Of a stretch of 64,000 bases of DNA, positions 13,101 through 23,300 are shown piece by piece. The position numbers and the translations under genes are program-made. The DNA is from Symbiodinium microadriaticum (taxonomy: Eukaryota; Sar; Dinophyceae; Suessiales; Symbiodiniaceae): NCBI GenBank assembly GCA_001939145.1, contig LSRX01000519.1, positions 3,839 to 67,838 of the forward strand, written 5' to 3'. The number at the start of each line of letters is the position of its first letter. The stretch's first letter is position 1. The notes under the pieces were generated by a model. It had not been told where the DNA came from. It ran no database searches and was given only the letters and a program-made list of their open reading frames with translations.

Positions 13101-16100
13101 GTGCGTGATGTTGGCAGGTTACAGAAAAGGGCTCGACTTTACAGACAGAGGCGCGTGTGCCAAAAAATTTGTGGCCGTCAATCGAGCCGGCCTCGAACCG
13201 TGTCTGGTCAGATTCGGGCTGGCTTCATCAATTGGATGACTATGTGCCCTGATCCCGGGTCCACTGTGTGAAAGGGTCGACTTGCGAAACCCAAAATGTG
13301 AGCATCTGTGAGGTTACATTCTTGTGGTTAATCCTGTCATCCTCGGAAGCGCAGATCCTGACAGCCATGTCTCTACGGACCGGATGGCCCTGATTCTTGA
13401 AGTCTTGCTTGACACAACCAGAGATCTATGATTGCAAGGAGACCATAATGACTGCAACAGCGGTCTCATCGGCTATCGGCTGCCTTGTAGTTGCCCTTTC
13501 TAGCCCCTGACTCAGCATGAAGTCTTCATCTACACACGGCCTACACTTGTCAGATCTTGGTGGGGATTTCTTGAGGCGACGCCCCGCTGGGACTGATGCC
13601 CGGCATGGGTCTGAACGCGTGCGCCGTGCTTCGGCGGGAGGCACATCAGCTGTTGCCTTAGCGTGCAATGTCTTCAACTTTGAGGTACTTCTCTTTTGGA
13701 ATCTGCCGGTCCTTCCATGTGACTTTTGGACAGGACTGCATGGCTCAGATGCTTCAGATTCCTGGAAGATGAAAGGGGCCCAGTGTCGTCTTGGCAGGCG
13801 CTGAGCTGCTGTTTTGTCAGTGGTGCTGCGCTGCTGCCACGTGTCGACGCATTTAGTGAATGTTGGCAAGTCTGATGCAAACAGACCTTGTCGCTGCATC
13901 ACGACCGGCCATGTGTGGCCTCGTCGCAACCTGCATCCCAGGTTGTTGGCTGTTCTGGGAGTGTGCCAATGGATTGTCACCACAGCCACCGACTCATGGT
14001 TCTTCGCAGTCTTAGCATGTTTCGACAGAAGGTGCCCATGGCTTACTGAAGGTTCTGTCAGAGCACTTGAAAAAAGCAATCACTGTGGCCATCGGCGTGT
14101 TCCAGGCCCGGAAAAACCACGCACGAAGAACCTCTCTTGCGTTGGAAGTGGTGATGCGCGTGGGATGCAATCTTGCCTGGAGAAGGCCTTGATTGGCTTC
14201 CAAGTGATGGGTTTGGTTGTGGCATCGCCGAATACTTTGGTGACGTTGCTTGTCGGAATCAGATCGGAAGTACTTCTGTACTTTCCCACTTTCCCCAAAT
14301 GCAAGCGAGACTTTGACAACTGAGGCTTGGTGACGTAGGATGGTTGTGTGCTAAGTTGTCAGAGCTGCATAGCTTCGTAGAGTGTTGAAGCGAGTCGAAT
14401 CAGGGCAAACAAGCAGCTTTACCTGGCCCTCATGGGGCTGGGGTCCCGTCGGATACGGCTGGCTGTGCTGCGCTGCGAAGAGCCTCTCCAGAAACCACAG
14501 TTTGCCTGTAGGTTTTGCTTGATCTCGGCAATGCTGGTCAGCAGACTGCATGGGGCTCTTCTTGTAGGTGCTCTGGGCTTTCGATGTTTTGACACGTGAG
14601 CGAACGAGAGAACTGCCAGGCATTTGTCTCATGTCCGTTTGTGCATGGAGCACCGGGTGGCTGCCTCGTCAATAGTGCAGTTTTCGTATTTATAGAGCAC
14701 TTCGCTGACTGCTCACTTGAGGCTCTCAGACGCACCATTAGGTGTTTTCAGCCTGCCCAGGTGGGAACATCTAAACCCGTGCATCGGCCTTACTTGTCGT
14801 GCCATCTGAGAGGTATGATGCTGGCTTTTTGCTGGACTTCTCCTGCTGGGATCCAGGCCCATTGTTTTAGCCAGGGCGGCTGGCAGTGTCGAAGCGTGAA
14901 GCAGGAAGTGGCAAGCTCCATGCCATGATCTTGGGCAGTATGGCTCAGCCCTCGCCATCGTATGCCATCGTGCCCACTGTGCGTGGCTTCATGAAAGTTT
15001 TCTTTGTCATTTGTTCGCTTCAGGTGCTGTTGTTCGTGGCTCTCTTCGACTTGGCCGGCGTCCAGTCCGCCCCTTGAAGCTCTCAGATTAGTGCTTTGCA
15101 CCTCTTGTTGAAAGGTGACTCGTGGTCTTGCTCAGCTCGCAGAATTGAGGTATGGCTTGATGGGTATCGCAGGCCTACTACAAGATGGGCATGTGCCGAG
15201 GACACAGCCGAATTCTACCAGGAAGTAGAGTCACATCGATATCTTTGGCTAGGAGCCAGTGCATTTTCTCCAGTGCTGCCATCGCCACAATGACCGGATC
15301 CAAGATTTATCGATGTGTCCTGGGTTGGTCTCTTCCTCGATCTTGAGGTCCGGAGCAGTCATTGGCACCAGTCCCGTCATTATTGCCAACGAGCTTCTCG
15401 GCTGCATCAAGAGCACAGGCGCCGGCTGTTGAGTTGAGTCGCCTTCAGCGCAATGTCACTCTGCTCTGCTCAACAAGCATTTCTTCGAGCACATATGATG
15501 AGCTTCTGGGTGGTGAGTTTGACTTTGCAGTTTTGGTTAATGGTGCCTTGTCTGCGTCTGCGTTCCGTTATGCTCGTTTCGACGACTTATGTTTTCGCAC
15601 TTCCCTGTGGTGCTGATGACATGTGCTGACGGCCCCAGTACAGTCATGCTTTCTATCACTATCTGATAGTGACTCTCACTATGCCAGCACAGGTCTAAAT
15701 GGGCAGTGTTTGTAGGAAGGCCGCACCCATTTTGTGAAATTATTCCTCTGCCGTGTCATGTACAGGTTATCTATCACACAATGACACGTTTTGTCTTAGG
15801 AGGTTCGGAAGTGGCGAAGCACCTATGAGCAGAAGTGCTGTAGACAGGCCACGTGCATTTGTTCAGGGCGAGGGTGACTGAACGCAGCTGACGCTGCAGC
15901 TCGGCATTGCTCGGCAAAAGTCGTGATTGCTGTTCTGAGTTAATGATGAGCTTTGTTGTGGTATGTGTCTGAGTCTGCACCGCGCAGACCCCGGAGCGTC
16001 CCCGGGAACTTGGGGTGTGATTGTTGAGGACATGCTGAAGCCATTAATGTCTTATGCCGGTGCCTAGGAGCAGCGCTGGCATCGTAGAGGCAAGGGAGCG

Positions 16101-16720
16101 CTATGGTACGAACGGAGCATCTTCGCGCTGTGCAGTGTGCAGATTCGTCTGCCAGGGTGCGAAGACCGGCCTTTCCGCCCTGGTGATCTCTGGTCTTTTT
16201 CTCGTGTCTGCATCTGCCTCAGGGGACAAAGCACAACAATTCTCCAGGTATGCTGTGCTGCCCCGCCAAGGCATTTTTGACTCCTTTGTTGAGCTCCATA
16301 CCTCGCGTTGCGACTTCTGTCCCTCTGGTGCGCTGGCTGCCATGTCATCCGAAGTTGTCTGATTGCCGACAGCGCAGGTTCTGATTGGAGCCTTCATGAT
16401 GGCTCCATGCAGAGGCATCTGTTTGACATCCGAAGTTCGACAGGGTACTTGAAAAGCCGTAAGGTATTGATTGGGACAATCTTCGGGCAGCTATCCCTTC
16501 CTTCCTGACCATCACAGCTCCGCCCTTGAATGCCTCTGGATTCTGGATCAGAAGAGAGCCCCGGAGAGTCGACTTTACAGCTTGGGCAGGTTGTGCCCTT
16601 CACGTATTCGATCCACAATGGAATCATCGCAGGCAGCTTCTGCTCCTTCCGGCATGCGTGGACAACGCATTGCAATGCACAGCCTTGCATCTTCTGCCGC
16701 GAGGAATCTTGATGGATGCT
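13101..16720 (+). CDS. AzgA-type purine permease (NCS2 superfamily), multi-exon
   Basis: Proton-coupled uptake of adenine, guanine or hypoxanthine across a membrane is the known role of AzgA-type NCS2 carriers. Family motifs appear in the right order in separate exons: SGQIRAGFINWMTM (about 13203-13244), GYILVVNPVILGSADPD (13312-13362), MTATAVSSAIGCLVVAL (13448-13498), PLGLMPGMGLNA (about 13583-13618), LKKAITVAIGVFQA (about 14068-14110), ALIGFQVMGLVVASPNTLVT (about 14187-14246), HGALLVGALG (about 14548-14577), LLFVALFDLAGVQ (about 15027-15066), GAVIGTSPVIIANE (about 15352-15396), GAKTGLSALVISGLFLVSA (about 16155-16212), VLIGAFMMA (about 16378-16405), IDWDNLRAAIPSFLTIT (16466-16516) and VVPFTYSIHNGIIAG (about 16590-16636). 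The last two join cleanly through a GC-AG intron. The TM segments and the NPVIL, PGMGLNA, ALFD and GTS signatures fit the family. The N-terminal Met exon, some middle exons and the C-terminus are not placed. Near 13190 the frame before the RAG motif is unclear. Confidence 0.85.
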
Positions 16721-19084
16721 TTCCTGATGGTCTCTGCAAAGAAGGCCCGTCTTGATGTTTGAAGTCGCTCCGCATCAGGAAATGACTGCGCATTGAAGCT
16801 CGCTAGGACCATCCTCCCGAGTTGACCGATCCACATCTGGCCCAGCCATTGCCGGAACCCGACATTTGAAAGGGTCGTTATGGAGTGCATGTAGGCTGCT
16901 CTCTGTTCTGCTGAGGATTCCTCAATCGGGCTCCAGAGTCCAGTCTCCCGTGCTCGAGAGGCCGCCCCGTGGAATTTGCGGAGCTGCTTCTTGAAGCTTT
17001 TCGGCTTGTGCCAGGGTCTTCAGCACCCCCCATGCCAGCATGGCTTTTGCGCCGGAGAAGGCCTTTCGGAGATGCTTGGCGTTTTCTGCCAGCTTAAACA
17101 GTGACAATCAGGTCAGCGATCAGGCCGGAAGCCTAAGTGGGCATCGGATCTGCACTCTTGAGCTCAGAGCACCTGACAGCAGGAGACATCTGCACGTGCC
17201 AGGTGGAGCAAGCTCAGCACCTCTTAGAGCAACTGCGGCGGACGAGGGGCTTGGGCCACTTCGCTGCATTGCGTTTGGCCGTTTCTTACATGGAGATCAC
17301 ATCCCAGCCTGCAAGTCGCCGAAGAGCCTAGGTCACGAGCCAGACCAGGCGGCTACCGTGCGCTTTTTGCGAAGTTCATTGAAATGATTGAGGTAAAAAA
17401 TTAAGTCTTTCAAGCCGCTGACGAGGGGAACTGCTCGGAGTGCTTTGAATTGCCGCCAGGGCGGCGGTATCGAAAGCGGAGAGGATCGTCTGCTCTCGGC
17501 TTTGGAGGCGATGCTGAAAATGTAGCGGTTCATGCGAAGAGCCATGATTCGAGTGTCTTTCAGGCGTACGTGCAGAACCATACTATGGTTGCGACCGGTC
17601 TGCATTTGTGAGTGCTCCAGCTCTCACTTCTTTCTGTCGGCTCTTGCGGATATTTATCCAATATGCTGTCAAGCTGAAGCCCACAGATCGTATAGAGACC
17701 TCACCATTTTGAATACAAGTTTTGCTTCAGCTTGCCGGCGTTTGATTGTGGGTTTCACGCTCTCTACGAGACTTGCGTGACCCTAAAAGGGATCAGTGCA
17801 TGCTCTTCAGGCCTTGTGAGATGTTTGTCCAGCAAAGTTGGTGCGGCCTTCTGCCATGACGTGAGAGATTGTATAGCGATGCAGGAGATGTCGACAGGGG
17901 AAATGGTGGCAACAAAAGATGCAGTCAAGGCTGAGAATTTGACGCCAACTGGCTGAGGACAGTGCGGCACTTCGTCCAGTGTGGGCTTCTTTCGACCGTG
18001 CTGTCAGTGTGTGAGCAAGACACTTCATATTTCTGGGCCTACACCCAGCCCAAGTGTCAGTCCATGACAGCAGTGGTTCAGCCGCATGATCCGAAAGGTT
18101 CTTGGGAGGCAAAGCCCTCCGCTCTCGTGTCGCCATTTGCAGCCTAGGAGCCGTGGAGGGCTTGCCACAATTTAAATCTCTTGATTCGACTAGTCCGCCG
18201 AATGCCTGAAAAAGGAGCTTGGGTTCTGGGATGTTCTGAGATTCGCCAAGCAGGAGATAAAATGCCAGCTGCCAGCCCCTGACCCCTGCAGGTTTCTATT
18301 TACCAGCAGCTTGCAAGTCAGCTGCTGCCAGAGGATGGCCATTCTGAGGCCTGTGGCTGTTTTAAAGAGCAGGTCCCATTCTAGAAGGAGGTGGTTGCAG
18401 TTGCAGTCGTTTTCAAGTATTATTGAGCGTCATGAGTTCAAAGCCAGAGCCATCGAGAGGTTGCACGGACGCACTACTGGAATCGGCAGAAGATTGTCGG
18501 AATTGAACGGTTTGATGTTTCTACCAGTGGCGGGTCAAGCGCTCTTCAGCCCGCTGGCCAGACAGCGTGTACGATTCCCGTTCGAAGACCGGACGGGACT
18601 CCGACTCATGCCAGACTCCAAGTTGGGACTTTCTCTAAGATGAGCACATGCATTGATGCTTTGCGAGTATCAGAGGTCAAGCTTCAGGTACAAAGAGAAG
18701 AATGGCACAAGGCTCGCTCGTGCACCGTTGGCCAGGAGAGCATGCTAAATGGCAAATGTGGTGAGTCAGTTGCGTGCTTTGTGACTGTATGTACGGGCGA
18801 TTCCCTGTCGAATTTTGTTCAGACCAGTTTGCGAAGTTGGTCGTCTGGATGTCGAGCACAGGCCAAAGCCAAAGATTCGCAGTGCATGCCTCAAGATTCT
18901 AGGCATTCGAGACTGTCGGCCCGTCTGGTTACCTGAGTTCCTGCTGCATGAAGCCGCAAGGTGCGTCCAGGACTATCCTTCGAACATTGACGATGGCATG
19001 TGTGTATTGCAGCTGCGAGCATGGGGGGGTGTCACATGTCATGCAAAGCTTGATTTCTTCATTCGACATTTGGTGTTTGTGGAC
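16721..19084. other. Unassigned, scattered coding-like segments
   Basis: Some segments look coding but belong to no family I know. Minus strand: LFKLAENAKHLRKAF then AMLAWGVLKTLAQAEKLQEA (17107-16985), and a 90-codon ATG frame at 17605-17333 (LKDTRIMALRMNRYIFSIAS). Plus strand: VEQAQHLLEQLRRTRG (about 17200-17250) and EVKLQVQREEWHKARS (about 18670-18720). Overlapping helical reading on both strands makes the strand uncertain. No gene is called. Confidence 0.3.
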
Positions 19085-19494
19085 CTTTCGGGTAAAGGAC
19101 TATCTGGAGACGCACAAGGTGCAGCAGCGCATTCAGAATCTCATACAGGATCGGACTTGGGTGTACTTGAGTCGCTTCGTCGCGATGGCAAAGATGCTTC
19201 AAATGCTTTGCTTGCAGTCTGCCTTGTGTGCAGCTACAGTGCAGTAACTCATTTTCCGACCGCAGAAGTACTTGCTTGGCAGGATGTGTTGCGAGAAGCT
19301 CCAGATGATCCATATCAGTGCCCTACAGTGAGGGGTTCCGTTCGTTCCGTTCACGACTTGTCCCGTCGCTTCAGAGACCGTGATCCCGCCGGTGATGCTG
19401 TCGTAGACTGCACGCTTGTGGTGACGTTGGCCATGCGGCATGCAGGTTCATGCTGCAACAGCTCCGGGAATCCCAGGCTTGGGAAGAATTTTGA
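19085..19494 (+). CDS. RIIa/Dpy-30-type docking and dimerisation protein, last three exons
   Basis: Three exons join in frame into a typical RIIa-like (PKA regulatory subunit/Dpy-30) four-helix-bundle monomer: VKDYLETHKVQQRIQNLIQ (ends 19148), DVLREAPDDPYQ (19283-19317 plus one base), then FMLQQLRESQAWEEF and TGA at 19492-19494. The introns are 19149-19282 (GA...AG) and 19318-19445 (GT...AG). The signatures are the Y-L-E-x-H-x-V/I helix start, the hydrophobic heptad, and the A-P-D-D-P-Y turn before helix 2. In this family the domain dimerises and docks amphipathic helices of AKAPs or radial-spoke and axonemal partners. The protein ends right after the domain, so it is small. The start exon upstream of about 19085 is not resolved; the frame continues into WCLWTFR, which may be intronic. 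Confidence 0.65.
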
Positions 19495-20391
19495 GAAGTG
19501 ATTGCATGAAACGAAGAAATAGCATCAGAAACCGATCATGAGTACTGGCATGCACTGCCCCGGAGCAGTGACTCTGTGTTTTGGCGAGGCATCGACATCA
19601 AGGCCTAGCTTCAGGTCCAAGGACAGAATTTCCCGCATCTTGCAGGGCTTGAAGCGGATCACCTCGTTGAAATGGAGGAGCCCTTGGTGCCACACCCTCC
19701 TGACAAGCCAAAACCGCCAGGACCGGACCTACCACGGTAGCTTAAATCCATAAATAAGCATCCGTCAGTCCGTCAGTGAACATGTCCGATTACTCGGGGG
19801 CTAATGGCCAGCCTGGAAGGCGGACCTGGTCTGTGAGCTTCAGCTTCTCATGCACATCCATACAACTGGCAATACGATCTGCCAGTTTGGATGTTTGAGT
19901 CAACAGCTTTCTAAACTGCTTGTGTCAATAAGTGTGTGTGTGTGCGTGTGTGTGCGTGTGTGTGTGTGTGTATGTAGGCATATTATGCGGGCCTTTAAGC
20001 ACAAAGTCGTCATTCGTCAAATATCGAAGGCTCACAGCCGCCATATCCGGCACTGATATTCTGTGAAGTGATGGGAAGTCCCAGAAGCATTAGCGAAACT
20101 TTCTGCTACTGACCCCGCCGAAATCCTTCGGAAGTTTTGATCGTGGTGCGAAAACCCAATGTCTAGGTCGTGAGTCGAATAATCCAAGCTCCAAGGCATT
20201 TAAGAGCCTCCGGCTCAAGCCGCCGACCCCGCAGGAGTGATTGTCCGACCCCCACCCCCTAACACATACTACTGCATTAGGGTCCCCTGTTCAGAAACCT
20301 CCATATAAAGCCTGAAGCCATGCACCTGCTGCCTCTGCTGCCTCGCTTCTTCCAAGCTCCCACAAGCCCCTTCAAGACCACGCACCACGAA
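19495..20391. other. Intergenic with a TG microsatellite
   Basis: A (TG)n tract with TGCG interruptions lies at about 19929-19976. No exon is recognised. A C-rich patch occurs near 20240-20270. Confidence 0.5.
19929..19976. repeat. TG/GTGTGCG microsatellite
   Basis: About 48 bases of GTGTGTG interrupted by GC, directly visible. The Val/Cys-rich frame across it is an artefact. Confidence 0.9.
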
Positions 20392-20850
20392 ACTAACCCT
20401 AAACCCTAAACCGCCTATGGGTAAGTCCTAAATCCAAAACAAACCCCTAAACCCTGAACCCCGAAGCACCCTTGACCCAGTAAGCGCCGGGGTCGCACGA
20501 TGTTTCATACCCATTTACCCATACTCGTAACCAGGAATACGCCATAAAGCCCATAGTTTGGGGCTCTTAGGGGGGGAGGGGGGTTTAGTGGATGCTAAGC
20601 CTTTCAATGGGTAAGGGTTATATAAGGGTTTTGGGGTATCTAGGGGTAGAGGTTTAGGGGTGTTGGGGTTTCTAGGGGTAAGGGTTTAGGGTTTTAGGGT
20701 TTCTAGGGGTTCGGGTTTAGGGTTTTAGGAGTCAGCGCTATGAGGGTTTAGGGTTTAGGGCTTTAGTGCCATAAATCGTCAACCCTCTATCCTAAACCCC
20801 TAAACCCTAAACCCATATTACAGAAGCCTAAAAGGGGGTTAAGGATTAGG
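20392..20850. repeat. Interstitial telomere-type repeats (CCCTAAA / TTTAGGG) in opposed orientation
   Basis: CCCTAAA-rich units occupy about 20394-20462. After a spacer with an extended G run near 20571-20582, TTTAGGG, GGTTTAGGG and degenerate TCTAGGGGT units follow at about 20580-20772. A short CCCTAAACCC block returns at about 20786-20815, followed by GGGTTAAGGATTAGGG. TTTAGGG is the telomere repeat type reported in dinoflagellates and plants. The change of strand means this is not a simple chromosome end; fusion, inversion or telomerase-mediated patching are candidate causes. Confidence 0.85.
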
Positions 20851-22942
20851 GTGTATGTAGCGGCCTGAACTGAAGATTGCGGCAGGTTCTGATGGGGCTT
20901 GGCCTGACTCCGGCCAAGGACACGAGCTCNGGAGAAAACGGAGTCAACGCTGCCTACACACGGCTCAGACCTACACAATGCCACAATGCCTCATCCAATC
21001 GCAGCTGCGTGCAGCCTAACTAACTTCAAGAACCTACTGTCGCAAGGATCCAGGCCAGCACCTGCTGCAGGCGCCAAGCCAGGGCCGCCATGCACGACCT
21101 TGATCAAAGCTGTCCGCAGGCCGCATGCTGACCGCACCGAAGGTCCTGCCCAGAGGAACTTTGCAACGAAGGGGAATGCTCGCGTCTACTGCAGGTCCAC
21201 GTCGACAAGTCGGCCTGTTGCTGAAATGCCCAGAGAGAGCTCAGAGTGAGAGGCAGGTCTGTTGAAAGCTCCGAGGCTTGGAGACCGAGCATGCACATTA
21301 TCCGCTCAGGCATGTGACATGTGCCGCGCATTGCACAGAGCACAGTCACGTTTTGGCCAGTTCTGGAAAGTCCGCGATGCCGGGAGATCGGCCTGGAGTC
21401 TATTCTCCATGGTGTTTGTGCGGCTCTGAGCTTGTAGTGAGTGGAGTCCGTGTGAGTGCGTGTGAGTGCAAAATTCACTCCCCCTTTGCCCTCATCAGGT
21501 GCCAAAGCATCTCGTGGGTCTGGTCCGGCATGTGATTTCGGTTCACATAGAGTCGGGAGTCGATTTCGTAAGCGGTCCTCCTGTGCTGGTCCTGTGTCGG
21601 AGTGGAGTCCCTTTTACCCCCACTTCGAAGTGCAGAACACATGAGAATTGCGTCTTTGCAGGATTGGCCAATCCCAACCCCATTCATTCCCTTTCTTGAC
21701 ATCAATATATGGAAATGGGGGAGTCCGACTGTCCATGTAAAGTGGTCTTAGAAAATTGCTCGACTCTCGAACGCGATAGGATGAGCACACCTTGAAATTG
21801 CGTGGGCTGGCGGTGGAGTTGCCAGGATGTCGAGGTGTATCATGGAGAGGGCATGTACCACGGTGGCCAGTGAGGCAACGAGTTGGGACTGAAACGTTTT
21901 GACGTTCGTTCGCGCGCTCACGGGGCATGGCGGCTCGAAGGCTTCTGGTGTCAGCGAGCTGAGAGCCATCGCCCTGACCTCAGCCTTCTGAGATCTTGTG
22001 CTCGGGGGCCAATTTTGGCCTGACCAAGGCTGGCAGTATCGTGAGGGCTAACCTTGCGACAGCTCAGCACATGGTCAAGCTGCAGGAGACAGTCGTTGTT
22101 TCCCGTCATCATTGCTGCAGTTCTTAGAGCTGATCCCGCAGAAAACCGGCATCCTCACCAAGTGGGCCATCCGTGCCTTGGATCGAAATTTGAGGCAAGG
22201 GAAGTTGCTTGGATCCATGCACAGAGACCACCACCCTAGAGTTTGACGGAAAAGGCACATTGGTGCAGATTGTTTTCCGGCAGGCATTGACTTGCAAGGT
22301 TTGCATGAGCGAGTGCAGTTGCTTGCAGCTTTTTCGGAGTTCTGGGATTGTCAATGAATGCTGACAGCGGCCTTGCAAATCGACATAAGGTATGGCACTG
22401 CTACGGCCAAACCTTTTAGGTGCGATGTCTGGAGACGGATTCTGCCAAATGGAGGTTTTGCATGATCTCAAGCGTCGACCCAAGCCTTACTCAAGAAGGT
22501 AAATGTTGGCCAACGGTCGCAAGTAACGCAGCCCAAACTTTTGGTCTCATCTTGCGAAGAGCATAGATATTCGGAAAGACCGAGTGCTGTCGAGTCTGAA
22601 CAGTCTTTGTGACGAGGCTGTGTCCTGGTCAGTGCCATCCAGAGACTAGGCTCCTGTCGGGCTGCCTGTCACATGTTTCCAATTGACTTGGATGTACTTG
22701 CGCTGCGCCAACAACGGCCCACCTGACCGTAGCTTTTTCAATCATGAGAAACTCTTTAGCGGACGTAGCGTTGGCTTCGCTTGGGCGCCGCCCGGGAGCC
22801 GGCCTTAGCCTTAGTCTGCATCCGTGCGTGGAAGCAGGGGGCGGGGGCTCCCTTCAGGGCATTCTGAAGCGAGGACATGGCGACTGGATCCACATCGCGC
22901 AAGGTAGGAACGACTGCCTTTTTGCGCCTCTGCGCCTTTTCA
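20851..22942. other. Unassigned region with one ambiguous base
   Basis: Position 20930 is N. Coding-like plus-strand pieces near 22120-22195 (LELIPQKTGILTKWAIRALD) and about 22225-22270 (TTLEFDGKGTLVQI) suggest exons of an unidentified gene. The second vaguely resembles the start of proteasome alpha subunits, but no partner exon supports that. The rest is uninformative. Confidence 0.3.
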
Positions 22943-23300
22943 AGCCCCGCGGCGCAACATCGCGCGCAGCGGAGGCACTGAAGCTTGCTTTGTTCGAAGC
23001 CATCGACAAAGACGAAGATGGCTATCTGAAGGAGGCGCCGTTTACTTGCACGGTATCCGCTGTGTCAATGGGCAGACTACGACTCTGCTGTGCGACGTGC
23101 TCAGGGCGAGATGATGCAGCTGGCCAAGCTAGTAGGGTTCGATGGAGACACAGAGGAGTGGAAGAAGGACAGGGAGACTGGGCGCGACCAGTGACCCAAT
23201 CCCGAACGCAATTTCCTGACCGAAAACGACCAATTACGAGGAGTATCACGCTCTTTGCAAAGAGGTCAAGGCCACCTGGCTTCTGAGCTACCTTATGCAG
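22943..23300 (+). CDS. EF-hand calcium-binding protein, partial exons
   Basis: The plus strand reads AEALKLALFEAIDKDEDGYL (about 22970-23030), a helix followed by a canonical EF-hand loop D-K-D-E-D-G-Y-L. A second segment, DYDSAVRRAQGEMMQLAKLV then GFDGDTEEWKKDRE (about 23083-23190), reads as the exiting helix and a second, less perfect loop. A third, NYEEYHALCKEV (about 23232-23270), continues the style. Together they look like the two-EF-hand modules common in dinoflagellates. Splice junctions, start and stop were not resolved. An upstream segment (about 22744-22940) may be the N-terminus but shows no motif. Confidence 0.55.

Noticed and set aside
13426-14079. Minus-strand frame of 217 codons
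   Set aside because: It starts at a TTG and lies over plus-strand permease exons with clear NCS2 motifs.
18795-18900. Similarity to RTRAF/CLE family (QFAKLVVW, then KIRS)
   Set aside because: The two pieces are in different frames and the required downstream motifs are missing.
22225-22270. Proteasome alpha-subunit start (TTLEFDGKGTLVQI)
   Set aside because: Only one short piece matches, and no following exon with the family's next strand was found.
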